A stretch of 43,174 bases of DNA from Devosia equisanguinis (GTDB taxonomy: Bacteria; Pseudomonadota; Alphaproteobacteria; Rhizobiales; Hyphomicrobiaceae), in assembly GCA_945889015.1 (NCBI GenBank), contig CAMDBL010000010.1, positions 1 through 43,174 of the forward strand, given 5' to 3'. The number at the start of each line of letters is the position of its first letter. Position 1 is the first letter of the stretch. The translations under genes and the position numbers were made by a program. Below the pieces are notes generated by a model, which saw nothing but the letters and a program-made list of their open reading frames with translations, did not search any database and was not told where the DNA came from. Of the stretch, positions 25,891 to 35,238 are shown one piece after another.

Positions 25891-26318
25891 GCTGATGATC
25901 TCGTGGCACTGTGCCTGGAAGAGGGCGGGGTGCGTCAAGCACGATGGTGTGCGACGGCAGCGGCGTCTGGCCTCATCGAGACGCGGCGGTCTCCGTTTTC
26001 GCCGTGCCGCGGCGGGTGTCGACGTCCAGCTTGCGGTCGGTGACGGCCGCGACATGCCGCTTCGGGTCCCGATCAAGCGCCGAATAGGCCGGGACAAAAA
26101 GAGAACGATAACGACTTAAACGATTGCCGATGCGACTGTAATCTCTGTTCCATGGATTCTGGATCCTTGAAAAGATTGTCTTTGCACAATGGTTTCTGTG
26201 GATGAGGCAATTATACAACTTTGCGGCTTTGAATTTGTTCTGTACAGTGTTTACACGGTGTATGGTTTCTGCGCCAGACACGACGTATCCGGCGTAGTGC
26301 GTATTCAGAGGTCGAGTT
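25891..26318. other. 428-base gap, AT-rich in its right half
   Basis: Separates the divergent bactofilin-like gene and the orphan gene at 26319. From about 26090 the base composition turns clearly AT-rich. Small inverted repeats occur: ATTGT-6-ACAAT (about 26176-26191) and TACAC-G-GTGTA (26252-26262). TGTGGATGA near 26198 is one base from a DnaA box, but single. No full promoter and no gene were recognised. Confidence 0.45.
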
Positions 26319-26804
26319 GTGGCAGTCGTTGAAAATCGCGTATTGAATTGCGCCGAGGAAACGCGCGAACAAGGCGATCGTCTGATCGCGCTGACGCTCT
26401 CCCGGCCACCCGTTTGGGTTGCGCGAGCGCTCGAGAGCATCCGACGGGATTATCCGCAGGCGCGCACGAGAACGTCGGCTTCGGGCTTCAGCATTTCTGC
26501 CCTCGGCCCCGAGGGATTTCCTGTCTCGCTGGAGATCGACGGGGATGTGTTCCGGGTCTGGTTCGCCCGTTGCATGCACGAGTTTCGCGATGTCGAGAGC
26601 GCGCTGAAGTGCGTGGACTTCGCACTTTCTGATCGGGCTGTCCTGAAAATCAAATTCATTGGCGCGACCGCTTCCGAGTGGACCCTCGGACGTCGGGATT
26701 CGACCACCGATAAAGTCGATCCGCTGCTGGCTGGCGGCTCGGGCATGCGCGTGTTCTGGCAGCCGGCGCGCGAGGAAGTGTTCACAAATCGGCTTGCCTC
26801 CTAA
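26319..26804 (+). CDS. hypothetical protein, 161 residues
   Basis: A soluble protein with no signal peptide or membrane segment and no family I recognise. It starts with GTG, preceded by AGAGG 7 bases upstream. The composition is protein-like, with an apparent alternating strand pattern (SISALGPEGFPVSLEIDGDV, then FRVWFARCMHEF) suggesting a small alpha/beta fold, and two Cys (residues 11 and 90s region). It is followed by the secreted TPR gene after 67 bases on the same strand, so cotranscription is possible. Confidence 0.6.
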   Translation: MAVVENRVLNCAEETREQGDRLIALTLSRPPVWVARALESIRRDYPQARTRTSASGFSISALGPEGFPVSLEIDGDVFRVWFARCMHEFRDVESALKCVDFALSDRAVLKIKFIGATASEWTLGRRDSTTDKVDPLLAGGSGMRVFWQPAREEVFTNRLAS

Positions 26805-26871
26805 AGCCATTCGCCCCCCTCGAACGGTCCCGGCCCCTTGCCGATCAATTTTGTCCAGGTGGTGTTGTTTC

Positions 26872-27585
26872 ATGATTGAGCTGGATGCATTCGCGCGGAC
26901 GTTCATGCGGACCGCGGTGATGGCGGTCGCTGTCGGCATGGGTGGCGCTGTGGCACTCGCGGCGTCTGCCGAGCAGGTGCACGCTCCCCTGCGTCCAAAC
27001 CTCGAGGCGGGGCGTCAGCACGGGATGCAGGGCGCGTCCTTGCTGGCGAAGGGGCATCTGTCCGAAGCCAAGATCGAGCTGGTTCGCGCCATCCTGCTCA
27101 ATCCCGCCGACCACGTTGCCCATATTAATCTCGGAATTATTCAATACCGGGAAAGTGAATGGGGCAAATCGATCTTTCACTTCAGCCAGGCGCTGGTCAG
27201 CCGTCCCAAAACGAATGTGGCGCTGATGATGCGCGGGATGGCGTTTGTCCGGCTCGCTGAATACGACGAGGCGATCGAGGATTTCAGTCGAGCGATCGCG
27301 AACGACCATGGATTGGCCACCGCATTCGCCGGCCGGGCGCTGGCGCTGCAGAAAAAAGGCGATGCCTCTCGCGCGATTGCCGATGCGAATGCGGCGATGT
27401 CCCTGGGCCTCGTCGATCCGGAGATTTATCGCACGAGGGGCTTGGCGCTCGAGGCCTTGGGCCACCGCGAGCGGGGTGGCGAGGACCTGCAGATGGCGGT
27501 GCTGCTCGAGAAGGTGCGGCACGGCGCCAGCGCGACACCTGCTGCGACGACGGAAGTGGTCTCTGCAGCGGAGTCCCAACGCTAG
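26872..27585 (+). CDS. exported tetratricopeptide-repeat protein
   Basis: A 237-residue protein with a signal peptide (MRTAVMAVAVGMGGAVALAA near 12-31, cleavage after ASA). At least four TPR units follow: GASLLAKGHLSEAKIELVRA, HINLGIIQYRESEWGKSIFH, MRGMAFVRLAEYDEAIEDFS, AGRALALQKKGDASRAIADA, and a fifth, degenerate, at TRGLALEALGHRERGGEDL. It should act as a periplasmic protein-binding scaffold; the partner is unknown. The ATG at 26872 has AGGTGG 8 bases upstream; the frame is open further up without a better site. Confidence 0.82.
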   Translation: MIELDAFARTFMRTAVMAVAVGMGGAVALAASAEQVHAPLRPNLEAGRQHGMQGASLLAKGHLSEAKIELVRAILLNPADHVAHINLGIIQYRESEWGKSIFHFSQALVSRPKTNVALMMRGMAFVRLAEYDEAIEDFSRAIANDHGLATAFAGRALALQKKGDASRAIADANAAMSLGLVDPEIYRTRGLALEALGHRERGGEDLQMAVLLEKVRHGASATPAATTEVVSAAESQR

Positions 27586-27663
27586 CCAGGGCCGACGGGT
27601 GAGCGCGCTCCTGCGATGGCTGTGACCCCATGCGGCGCCGGGCCGTGAGGTCTTTGATCGGGC

Positions 27664-28560
27664 TCACGGTTTCCCAGCCAGCCTCCGATACACCCTGATT
27701 ACCTGGCTGTCGTCGCGGCCGCCGTGGCCGAGGCCGGAGGCGGAGATGAACTGCTGGTGCGCGGCGGCCGCCAGCGGCAGCCCCATCTTGGCGGCCTTGC
27801 CGGCCCCGAGCACGAGGTCGAGGTCCTTGACGAAGATGTCGATCGCGCTCGTCACCTCGCCGTCGTCGTGGACCATGCGTGGGCCGCGGTTCTTCAGCAT
27901 CCAGCTCCCGGCAGCCGACGCCGAGAGTATGTCGAGGGCGCGGCCAGGGTCGATGCCGGCTTTCTCGGCGAAGGCGAGGCCTTCGGCGGCGACCGCGATA
28001 TGCACGCCGGCGAGCAGCTGGTTGACGATCTTCATCGCCGCGCCCTGTCCGGGCTTGTCGCCGAGGTGATGCAGGTTTGGACCGCCCATCGCCGCCAGGA
28101 TCGGCTTTTCCCGCTCGAACAGTGCGGCGGGAGCGGCCGCCATGATGGTCAGCGTGCCGGACTGGGCGCCGACGGTGCCGCCGGAGACGGGCGCGTCGAT
28201 GAAGCCACGGCCGGTGGCTTCCACCCTGGTGGCGGTGGCGGCGACGCGATCGGGCGCGCAGGTCGACATCAGGATCACGGATGCACCCGGCGCGGTCGCG
28301 GCCAGCGCACCGTCCTCGAACAGCACGCGGTCGGCCTGATCGGCGTTGACAACCATCAGGATCAGCGTCGTGACACCTGTGGCCGCCTGTGCAGCCGAGC
28401 CCGCGCCATGCCCGCCCGCGGCGATCAGCTTGTCGAGCGCCTCGCGGCGGATGTCGTAACCGGTGACGTGCATCTGCTTGGAGACCAGCACCTCGGCCAT
28501 GGCGCCGCCCATGGCGCCGAGGCCGATGAACCCGATCCGTGCCTTGCCTTGTGCACTCAT
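27664..28560 (-). CDS. 3-hydroxyisobutyrate-dehydrogenase-family NAD(P)-dependent oxidoreductase
   Basis: A 298-residue beta-hydroxyacid dehydrogenase. The Rossmann motif is GFIGLGAMGGAMA (10-22), the substrate-binding motif is FIDAPVSGGTVGAQ, and the catalytic Lys lies in GAAMKIVNQLLAGVH; the C-terminal helical domain includes KDLDLVLGAGKAAKMGLPLA. The overall pattern is closest to L-threonate dehydrogenase or tartronate semialdehyde reductase types, but the substrate cannot be fixed. A GGGAGCGGG sequence precedes the ATG. It is divergent from the SpoU methyltransferase gene, with 119 bases between starts. Confidence 0.9.
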   Translation of the reverse strand: MSAQGKARIGFIGLGAMGGAMAEVLVSKQMHVTGYDIRREALDKLIAAGGHGAGSAAQAATGVTTLILMVVNADQADRVLFEDGALAATAPGASVILMSTCAPDRVAATATRVEATGRGFIDAPVSGGTVGAQSGTLTIMAAAPAALFEREKPILAAMGGPNLHHLGDKPGQGAAMKIVNQLLAGVHIAVAAEGLAFAEKAGIDPGRALDILSASAAGSWMLKNRGPRMVHDDGEVTSAIDIFVKDLDLVLGAGKAAKMGLPLAAAAHQQFISASGLGHGGRDDSQVIRVYRRLAGKP

Positions 28561-28679
28561 GCCACCCGCTCCCTGGCTTCCCGCGACCGCTGTCGTCCCG
28601 GGTCATGCGTATGCTAGGACGGGGCCGCCGCCAAGACCGGCGGCATGATCTTCTTTCCAGCGATCGGAGCCCGACGCGT

Positions 28680-29270
28680 ATGACCGCCCCCATGATCGCT
28701 CCGTGGCCGCCCCTGCCGCGCGGCTACTTCGCCATCGGCGCCGAGCGCATCTCCAAGGCGCTGAACCTCGGCAACATCATGCGCTCGGCACACGGGTTCG
28801 GCGCCGCCTTCACGTTCACGGTCGGCGCCTCCTATCAGGCGATGGAAGCACGGGCCGATACCTCAAAGGGCCAGTGGCATCTGCCGCACTACAACTTCGC
28901 CGGCCTCGACGAGATGATGCTGCCGCAGGGCTGCCAGCTCGTCGGTGTCGAGCTCGTCGACGAGGCGATCGATTTGCCGAGCTTCCGCCATCCGCTGCGC
29001 GCGGCCTATGTGCTCGGTCCCGAGCGGGGATCGCTTTCGCCGCCGCTGCTGGAGCGCTGCGATTTCGTCGTTAAGATCCCGACCCACTTCTGCATCAACG
29101 TCGCCATGGCCGGCGCCATCGTCATGTACGACCGGGTGAAGAGCATGGCGCGGTTCGCCGAGCGCCCGGTGGCGGCGGGCGGTCCGATCGAGAGCCTGCC
29201 CGAGCACGTTTCCGGCGGCCTGATCATCCGCAGCGAGCGCCGCGCCAAGCGCGAGGGCACTGCAACTTGA
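28680..29270 (+). CDS. SpoU/TrmH-family RNA 2'-O-methyltransferase
   Basis: A 196-residue SPOUT-fold enzyme that methylates a ribose in tRNA or rRNA with SAM. The three SpoU motifs are present: ISKALNLGNIMRSAHGFGA (motif 1, with the catalytic Arg of NIMRSA), YVLGPERGSLSPPL (motif 2), and IPTHFCINVAMAGAIVMYDR (motif 3). It lacks the N-terminal extension of larger RlmB-type members. The ATG at 28680 follows GGAG; an ATG four codons later is possible. Target RNA unknown. A 640-base gap with a structured region follows. Confidence 0.9.
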   Translation: MTAPMIAPWPPLPRGYFAIGAERISKALNLGNIMRSAHGFGAAFTFTVGASYQAMEARADTSKGQWHLPHYNFAGLDEMMLPQGCQLVGVELVDEAIDLPSFRHPLRAAYVLGPERGSLSPPLLERCDFVVKIPTHFCINVAMAGAIVMYDRVKSMARFAERPVAAGGPIESLPEHVSGGLIIRSERRAKREGTAT

Positions 29271-29401
29271 TTGCGGATTCACGCTGAAGTTTCAGTCGTC
29301 TGTGGCGAACGTCGTTTTCACGAAAACACCTTGCCCGCGTCAAAGTCCGGACCCGGCGCGGCCCCCGATCCGCCCCAAAGCGGAGCGATACATATCACCG
29401 T

Positions 29402-29489
29402 TGCCTCTTGGCCCGGTCCTGGACAGAGGCTCTGGATTTCTCAGCCCCCCAGCCCCCCGGGTCGCTGAAATGGATCGGGCCATCAGGCA
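29402..29489 (+). ncRNA. candidate structured RNA (long hairpin) upstream of a terminator
   Basis: Arms 29402-29419 and 29472-29489 pair at 16 of 18 positions (two mismatches, one G-U). An inner stem (29438-29445 with 29464-29470) closes a C-rich loop, and an internal bulge of about 18 bases contains a small CAGAG-G-CTCTG palindrome. A further hairpin CACGA-GAGTT-TCGTG lies at 29488-29502. A strong rho-independent terminator follows at 29568-29604, so the region could be a small RNA of 150 to 300 bases or a long 3' end of the SpoU gene. It does not match tRNA, SRP RNA or tmRNA as I know them. Confidence 0.4.
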
Positions 29490-29567
29490 CGAGAGTTTCG
29501 TGAGTGTAGCCTGGGTGCCCTAGCCCGTACCCGAGCCCTGTCTCAAGACCCTATCTCCAAAGCATAT

Positions 29568-29604
29568 GGCCATCGGCGTCCCCCACGCCGGTGGCCTTTT
29601 TTTT
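29568..29604 (+). terminator. rho-independent terminator
   Basis: A 12-bp GC-rich stem (29568-29579 with 29585-29596, one T-G pair), a loop of five C, and eight consecutive T. It is the most canonical terminator in the window. No coding gene ends within 290 bases upstream on this strand. Confidence 0.9.
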
Positions 29605-29907
29605 GGTGGCGGGGCCTGGTCTGCCGTCGTCGTGCTTGCGGGACGCGTCAAGTCGGCTCGCTCATCGCCATGCGCGAAGCTCCCTTTTGGGCGAACGACA
29701 GCACGTATTCTTCCCGGCATCTACCACGACACCGTGTTGCGTCGTTGCCGGCGATGACGGGAGATCTGTCCCGCAGCGGGCGGCGTTGAACTGAATGCGT
29801 GAATGCGCGAGCCGAAGACTGCTCGCAGTGCTCTCGAGTTTCCATATCGCCTTTTGTTGCATCAAACGGCGGGCGATAGATCGCGATCAGGCGCAAGGAT
29901 TTGGAAG
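29605..29907. other. 303-base gap without a gene
   Basis: From the terminator to the SDR start. Short open frames here lack ribosome binding sites and have Arg-rich composition. It should hold the SDR promoter; no clear hexamer pair was found. Confidence 0.4.
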
Positions 29908-30624
29908 GTGCGGGTACTCGTCGTGGGAGCAACGGGAGGGTTGGGGACGGCGCTCGTGGCGTTGCTCCAAGACGACCGTCGTGTCACGCGTCTCACCGCG
30001 TGGTCCCGTAAGGTGGAGCCCGTGACGGGCGGGGCGGCGAGCGCGAGGATCGTGCGGGAAGAAGTCGATCTCCTCGACGAGCCGTCGATCGAGGCGGCGG
30101 CCCGGAGCCTCGGCGAGGTGGACCTCGCGATCGTCGCGACAGGGCTGTTGCACGATGGCACTCTAAAGCCGGAGAAGTCGTGGCGATCACTGGATGCGCG
30201 TGACATGCTGCGCGTCTTCGAGATCAACGCCATCGGCCCTGCTCTCATCGCCAAGCACGTGCTGCCGCTCCTGCCTCGGGACAGGCGTGCGGTGTTCGCG
30301 GTGCTTTCGGCCCGCGTCGGCAGCATCGGCGACAACCGGCTGGGGGGCTGGCACAGCTATCGTGCGTCGAAAGCGGCGCTGAACCAATACATCCGCTGCT
30401 TCGGCATCGAGTTGGCGGCCAAGCGTCCGCACGCGATCTGCGTCGGTCTGCACCCGGGCACCGTCGATTCCGCATTGTCGAAGCCGTTTCAAGCGGCAGT
30501 GCCACCCGGCAAGCTGTTCACGCCCGAGCAATCCGCTCGCCGTCTCCTGAGTGTGCTCGACAGCCTGATGCCGGCTCAGTCCGGCCGGGTCTTCGATTGG
30601 GCGGGCATCGAAATCGGGCCCTGA
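29908..30624 (+). CDS. SDR family protein (C-factor-like)
   Basis: A 238-residue short-chain dehydrogenase. It begins with the nucleotide-binding strand VRVLVVGATGGLGTAL (GxxGGxG), has the catalytic set Asn107, Ser134, Tyr151 and Lys155 (SYRASKAALNQY), and the PGTVDSALSKPF loop typical of C-factor/CsgA-like and YciK-like SDRs. The GTG at 29908 has AAGGA 8 bases upstream and starts directly at the first strand; the frame is open to 29803 with no site. The substrate is unknown. It precedes htpG by 144 bases on the same strand. Confidence 0.87.
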   Translation: MRVLVVGATGGLGTALVALLQDDRRVTRLTAWSRKVEPVTGGAASARIVREEVDLLDEPSIEAAARSLGEVDLAIVATGLLHDGTLKPEKSWRSLDARDMLRVFEINAIGPALIAKHVLPLLPRDRRAVFAVLSARVGSIGDNRLGGWHSYRASKAALNQYIRCFGIELAAKRPHAICVGLHPGTVDSALSKPFQAAVPPGKLFTPEQSARRLLSVLDSLMPAQSGRVFDWAGIEIGP

Positions 30625-30768
30625 GCGCGCCTTGGTCGGGATCGGGGGCCGCGGACGTCAGCGGCATGATCCGACCAGCCCCCTTGATCGCCTCGCCCAC
30701 TGGCCCTAAATCCCCCGGCGCCCGGTTTTCCGGCGCGCTTCGGATTTCCCAAGTCGAGGTCGATTTCG

Positions 30769-32685
30769 ATGGCTGATCAAGATCTTGCCCAGCAGCCGTT
30801 CCAGGCCGAGGTGGCCCGGCTGCTGCACATGATGGTGCACTCGGTCTACACCGAGAAGGAGATCTTCCTGCGAGAGCTCGTGTCCAACGCCTCGGACGCC
30901 TGCGACAAGCTGCGCTACGAGGCGATCGCGCGGCCGGAATTTCTCGGCAAGGACGCGGCCGAGGAAGCCGGCCGGCTCGTCATCCGCATCGCACCGGACA
31001 AGGATGGCAAGACCCTCACGGTCTCCGACACCGGCATCGGCATGTCGAAGGACGAGATGATCGCCAATCTTGGCACCATCGCCCGCTCCGGCACGCGCGA
31101 GTTTCTCGACAAGCTCGAAGGGGAGTCGAAATCCTCCGCGGCCGAGGGCGGCAATGCGCAGAATACGTCGCTGATCGGCCAGTTCGGCGTCGGCTTCTAC
31201 TCGGCCTTCATGGTCGCCGACCAGATCGAGGTGACGAGCCGCCGCGCCGGCGAGGCGAGTGCCCACGTCTGGCGGTCAGACGGCATGAGCGGCTTCACCA
31301 TCCGCGAGGCCTCGCCCGAGGAATCCGCCGCTGTGCCGCGTGGCACCTCGATCCGCCTCACGCTCAAGACGGACGCCCAGACCTTTCTCGAGCCCTACGA
31401 GATCGAGCGTATCGTCCGCACCTACTCCGATCACATCCTGTTTCCTGTCGAGATCCCGGACGGCAAGAGCGGCTGGCGGCAGGCGAATTCGGCGAGCGCG
31501 CTGTGGCAGCGGTCCAAATCCGAGGTGAAGCCGGAGCAATACGAGGAAGCCTATCGCTCGCTCACCGGGCGGATGGACAAGCCGCGGCTCACCGTCCACT
31601 ACAAGGCCGAGGGGCGGCAGGCCTACGCGGTGCTGCTGTTCGTGCCGGAGGCAAAGCCGTTCGATCTTTACGATCCCACGCGCAAGGGCCGCACGAAGCT
31701 CTACGTGCGGCGCGTCTTCATCACCGACGACGCCGAGCTGCTGCCGGCCTATCTGCGCTTCGTCGTCGGCGTCGTCGACAGCGAGGACGTGCCGCTGAAC
31801 ATCTCGCGCGAGATGCTGCAGAACAATCCGCTCGTGGCGCAGATCCGCAAGGCGTTGACGCAGCGCGTCTTGACCGAACTCGACGGTTTCGCGGGCAAGG
31901 ACGGCGCGGGCTACGAGACGCTGTGGGAGGCGTTCGGACCGGTGCTGAAGGAAGGTCTCTACGAGGACTTCGAGCGTCGCGACCAATTGCTCAAGCTCTC
32001 CCGCTTCAAGTCGACGGCCGGCACCGGCTGGCGCTCGCTGCAGCAGTACGTCGCCGACATGAAGCCCAATCAGACCGACATCTACTACCTGGCCGGCGAC
32101 AGCATCGAGCGGCTGAACGCCAGTCCGCAGCTCGAGGCGGCGCGCGCGCGCGGCGTCGAGGTGCTGCTGTTGACCGATGCGGTCGATCATTTCTGGTCGT
32201 CCGCCGGCAACGGGTTCGACGGCAAGCCGCTGCGCTCACTGACCCAGGGCGACGTCGACTTGTCGCTGATCCCCCTCGTCACGCCCGACGGCGCGGAGGC
32301 GAAGGAGACGGTCGCCGACGCGAAGGGGCTGATCGACGGGCTGAAGAGTGCGCTCGGCGACCGGGTCAGCGACGTGCGCCAATCGAAGCGGCTGGTGTCG
32401 AGCGCCGTCTGTCTCGTCGCCTCGGGCAGTGGACCCGATCTCGGGCTCGAGAAGATCTTGTCGCGCCAGGAACGCGGTGTCGGCGCCAAGCCGGTGCTCG
32501 AGGTCAATGCGGAGCATCCGCTGGTGCGCCGGGTTGCAGCCGCGTTCGCGGCGTCGGACACGGAAGCGTCGGATCTCGCCGAATTGCTGCTCGACCAAGC
32601 CCACATCCTCGACGGCGAGGCCCCGGCCGATCCGGCCAAGTTCGCCGAGCGGATGAACCGTCTGCTGTTGAAAGGGATGGGCTAG
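30769..32685 (+). CDS. htpG: molecular chaperone HtpG (Hsp90)
   Basis: A 638-residue cytoplasmic Hsp90. The N-terminal GHKL ATPase domain has [20 protein letters not shown] (Glu and Asn for ATP), [11 protein letters not shown] and [15 protein letters not shown]. The middle domain has the catalytic Arg region [20 protein letters not shown], and the C-terminal dimerisation domain ends near residue 630. Length and domain order are normal. GAGG lies 10 bases before the ATG. Convergent with the GGDEF-EAL gene after 50 bases. Confidence 0.97.
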   Translation: MADQDLAQQPFQAEVARLLHMMVHSVYTEKEIFLRELVSNASDACDKLRYEAIARPEFLGKDAAEEAGRLVIRIAPDKDGKTLTVSDTGIGMSKDEMIANLGTIARSGTREFLDKLEGESKSSAAEGGNAQNTSLIGQFGVGFYSAFMVADQIEVTSRRAGEASAHVWRSDGMSGFTIREASPEESAAVPRGTSIRLTLKTDAQTFLEPYEIERIVRTYSDHILFPVEIPDGKSGWRQANSASALWQRSKSEVKPEQYEEAYRSLTGRMDKPRLTVHYKAEGRQAYAVLLFVPEAKPFDLYDPTRKGRTKLYVRRVFITDDAELLPAYLRFVVGVVDSEDVPLNISREMLQNNPLVAQIRKALTQRVLTELDGFAGKDGAGYETLWEAFGPVLKEGLYEDFERRDQLLKLSRFKSTAGTGWRSLQQYVADMKPNQTDIYYLAGDSIERLNASPQLEAARARGVEVLLLTDAVDHFWSSAGNGFDGKPLRSLTQGDVDLSLIPLVTPDGAEAKETVADAKGLIDGLKSALGDRVSDVRQSKRLVSSAVCLVASGSGPDLGLEKILSRQERGVGAKPVLEVNAEHPLVRRVAAAFAASDTEASDLAELLLDQAHILDGEAPADPAKFAERMNRLLLKGMG

Positions 32686-32735
32686 GAGCGGCGATCGTTC
32701 ATGTCCAGCTCGATGCCCTGCGGGCCGGCCGAAAG

Positions 32736-35207
32736 TCACGCCGCGGTTTGAAGGTCGCGCGCGAGCCGGGCCAGGATCGGCGGTAGCGCGTCCGGCGGCA
32801 CCGGCCGGCTGATCAGATAGCCCTGGGCGTGCGAGCAACCGGCGGCCCGTACCATCTCGAGATCGTCGGCGGTCTCGACGCCCTCCGCGACCGTGCCCAT
32901 GCCGAGACTGCGGGCCATGTTGACGATCGCCTGCACGATCGCCACGCAGTTGCTGCGGCCGGCGGCGTCGCGGATGAAGCTCTTGTCGATCTTGAGCCCG
33001 TCGAAGGGAAACCGCCTGAGATAGCTCAACGACGAATAGCCGGTGCCGAAATCGTCGAGCAGCACGATGACGCCGAGGCTGCGCAGCTGATTGAGAACCC
33101 CGAGTACGCCGTCGTTCTCCTGCAACAGCGTGGACTCCGTGATCTCGATGGTCAGGCGGGTGGCCGCCAGCCCCGACTGGGCCAGCGCATCGGTGACGAG
33201 GGCCGCCACGTCCCCGTCCTTGAATTGCGCCGGCGACAGATTGACCGAGACCTTGATGTCCTCCGGCCATCCCGCCGCGATCCGACAGGCGGTGCGGATG
33301 ACCCAGGCTCCGATCTCGCCGATGAGGCCCGCTTCCTCCGCCACCGGAATGAAATCGACGGGCGATACCGTGCCCCGCTCGGGATGGTGCCAGCGTATCA
33401 GCGCTTCGCAGCCGATCACCTTGTCCGAGCGCAGCTCGATCACCGGCTGAAAAACCAGTGCGAGCTGGTCGCTGGCCAGCGCCTGCTTGAGGTCCAGCTC
33501 GAGGCTGCGCCGTGCGAGGAAGCTCTCTTGAATGTCAGGCGTATAGAGACAGGCACGGCCCTTGCCGCTGGCCTTCGCCCGATAAAGCGCGAGGTCGGCA
33601 TTCTTGATCAACTCGTCCGCATCGAGCGCGTCTTGCGGCGCCATCGAGGTGCCGATGCTCGTACCGATCTCGATGGTGTGCTCACCGATCCGGTAGGGCT
33701 TGCTGATCGCGCCGACGAGCCGGCGGGCCAGATCGGACGCCGACTGGGGGCTACCGGCATCGATCTGGACGACGGCGAACTCGTCGCCGCCCAGGCGCGC
33801 GACGGTGTCGGTCGCCCGCACGCTCTTGCTGAGCCGGGCGGCCACGGCCTTGAGCAGGGCATCGCCGACGGGATGTCCGAGTACGTCGTTGACCGCCTTG
33901 AAGCGATCGAGGTCGAGATAGTGCAGCGCAAACGCCGATCCAGCCCGCACACGGTCGAGCTCGCGGTCGAGAACCGCCTTGAGCTCGATCCGGTTGGCGA
34001 GATTGGTCAGGGCGTCGTGGCTGGCCATGTGCGCGATACGACGCGAGGCGGTTTGCTGCGCCGTCACGTCCTCGTGCGTCGCGACCCAGCCGCCGCCGGC
34101 CATGGGAACGCGCGTGACGCAGATCCAGCGACCGTCGCTGTTGCGCAGAACTTCCACGCTCGACTGCGTCACCGGCTTGATCCGCGCCTTGAGGAAATCC
34201 TCCGGCGTCTCTTGATTGAACTGCCCCCGGCGGATGCGATGCTCCAGCAACTGGCGGAAGGTCGTGCCGGGGCGCGCCTCCTCCTCGGTCAGGTCGAACA
34301 GTGCGCGGTAGCGGTGGTTGCAGACGACCAGCCGCTGATCGGCGTCGAACATGCACAGTCCCTGGGACATGTTGTTGATGGCGATGTCGAAATGCTGGTT
34401 CGTCTGCCTCAGCTTGGCCTCGTTCTCCAGCAGCGCGATGGCGTTGGCGCGGAACACCAGCACGGCGCGGGCGATGTCGCCGACCTCGTCGGGCGAGCCT
34501 AGGGATGGAATGGTGACATCGGTGTCGTTGGCCGCGAGCCGCATCATGACGCCTCTCAGACGCCCCAGCCGCGAGACGGTCGAATGCGTGATGGTCATAC
34601 CGACCGGGCCCAAAACAATCATCGTGGCAACGATGCAAACCCAGAACCAGGTATTGATCGAGGCGGCACTCTCCGTCAGCTCGCGCGCCCAGCTCTGGGT
34701 TCTCAGCGTCTGCTGGAGACGGTGCCCAGCGATGAACTCGGCGATGTGCTGGGCGATCGCCGCGTACTGGGATGCCGCGAGCGACGCCTGATCCTGAGCG
34801 TAGTTGGACGCGAACATGAACACGCGCTGGCGGTGGTCGATCAGCATTGGCAGCAGAGGAAGGAGGGTCGCATACAGATCCGGCGCGCCCTTCTGCATCA
34901 AGCTCGCTAGCTGGCCTTCCAGCTCGGCCGCGGCGGCCTGATGCCGATCGAGCTGCTCACGCTCGACCTCGGCCGGGGCGCTCTCCACCAGTCGGCGGTG
35001 CTGCTCCAGCTTGACCTCGAGGTCCGCGGCCGTGGTGATGCCGGTGGCAACGGTGGTGGAGACATGCTGCGACGCCTGGAACGTGATCTCCGAAAGCCGT
35101 AATGCGGGGATCGCCAGCGCCGCCACCGCGGCCAGCGTCAGTCCGGCGACCAGCCACGATCGTGCAGCGATGCCTCGCCGCCAGAAACTCACTACGCTCT
35201 GCTGCAT
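32736..35207 (-). CDS. membrane GGDEF-EAL protein with HAMP and PAS domains
   Basis: An 823-residue cyclic-di-GMP turnover protein. Helices at 16-38 and 186-205 bracket a helical periplasmic sensor domain; then HAMP (about 208-262), PAS (270-385), GGDEF (395-560) and EAL (570-815). The diguanylate cyclase site is intact (RLGGDEFAV, 471-479), with an RxxD inhibitory site five residues earlier (R464-D467). The phosphodiesterase site looks intact (CEALIRWHHPE, and DDFGTGYSSLSYL). Both activities are thus possible. It begins 31 bases after the PstS-like gene on the same strand, so the binding protein probably feeds its periplasmic sensor. Confidence 0.93.
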   Translation of the reverse strand: MQQSVVSFWRRGIAARSWLVAGLTLAAVAALAIPALRLSEITFQASQHVSTTVATGITTAADLEVKLEQHRRLVESAPAEVEREQLDRHQAAAAELEGQLASLMQKGAPDLYATLLPLLPMLIDHRQRVFMFASNYAQDQASLAASQYAAIAQHIAEFIAGHRLQQTLRTQSWARELTESAASINTWFWVCIVATMIVLGPVGMTITHSTVSRLGRLRGVMMRLAANDTDVTIPSLGSPDEVGDIARAVLVFRANAIALLENEAKLRQTNQHFDIAINNMSQGLCMFDADQRLVVCNHRYRALFDLTEEEARPGTTFRQLLEHRIRRGQFNQETPEDFLKARIKPVTQSSVEVLRNSDGRWICVTRVPMAGGGWVATHEDVTAQQTASRRIAHMASHDALTNLANRIELKAVLDRELDRVRAGSAFALHYLDLDRFKAVNDVLGHPVGDALLKAVAARLSKSVRATDTVARLGGDEFAVVQIDAGSPQSASDLARRLVGAISKPYRIGEHTIEIGTSIGTSMAPQDALDADELIKNADLALYRAKASGKGRACLYTPDIQESFLARRSLELDLKQALASDQLALVFQPVIELRSDKVIGCEALIRWHHPERGTVSPVDFIPVAEEAGLIGEIGAWVIRTACRIAAGWPEDIKVSVNLSPAQFKDGDVAALVTDALAQSGLAATRLTIEITESTLLQENDGVLGVLNQLRSLGVIVLLDDFGTGYSSLSYLRRFPFDGLKIDKSFIRDAAGRSNCVAIVQAIVNMARSLGMGTVAEGVETADDLEMVRAAGCSHAQGYLISRPVPPDALPPILARLARDLQTAA

Positions 35208-35238
35208 GATGGGTTCTCTGATGACGATGCCCAGTGGG

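Noticed and set aside
26190-26215. Replication origin signal (DnaA-box-like TGTGGATGA)
   Set aside because: A single near-match, no cluster and no origin-associated genes.
25972-26440. Small minus-strand frame upstream of the bactofilin gene as a separate gene
   Set aside because: Low-complexity sequence, overlaps the orphan gene antisense and lacks a ribosome binding site.
29402-29604. 6S RNA, SRP RNA or tRNA identity for the structured region
   Set aside because: No SRP core or tRNA T-loop motif, and the neighbours and size do not fit 6S RNA; left as an unassigned candidate.
32829-34502. Plus-strand open frame of 557 codons opposite GGDEF-EAL
   Set aside because: Shadow; the minus strand carries intact GGDEF and EAL motifs in the same stretch.
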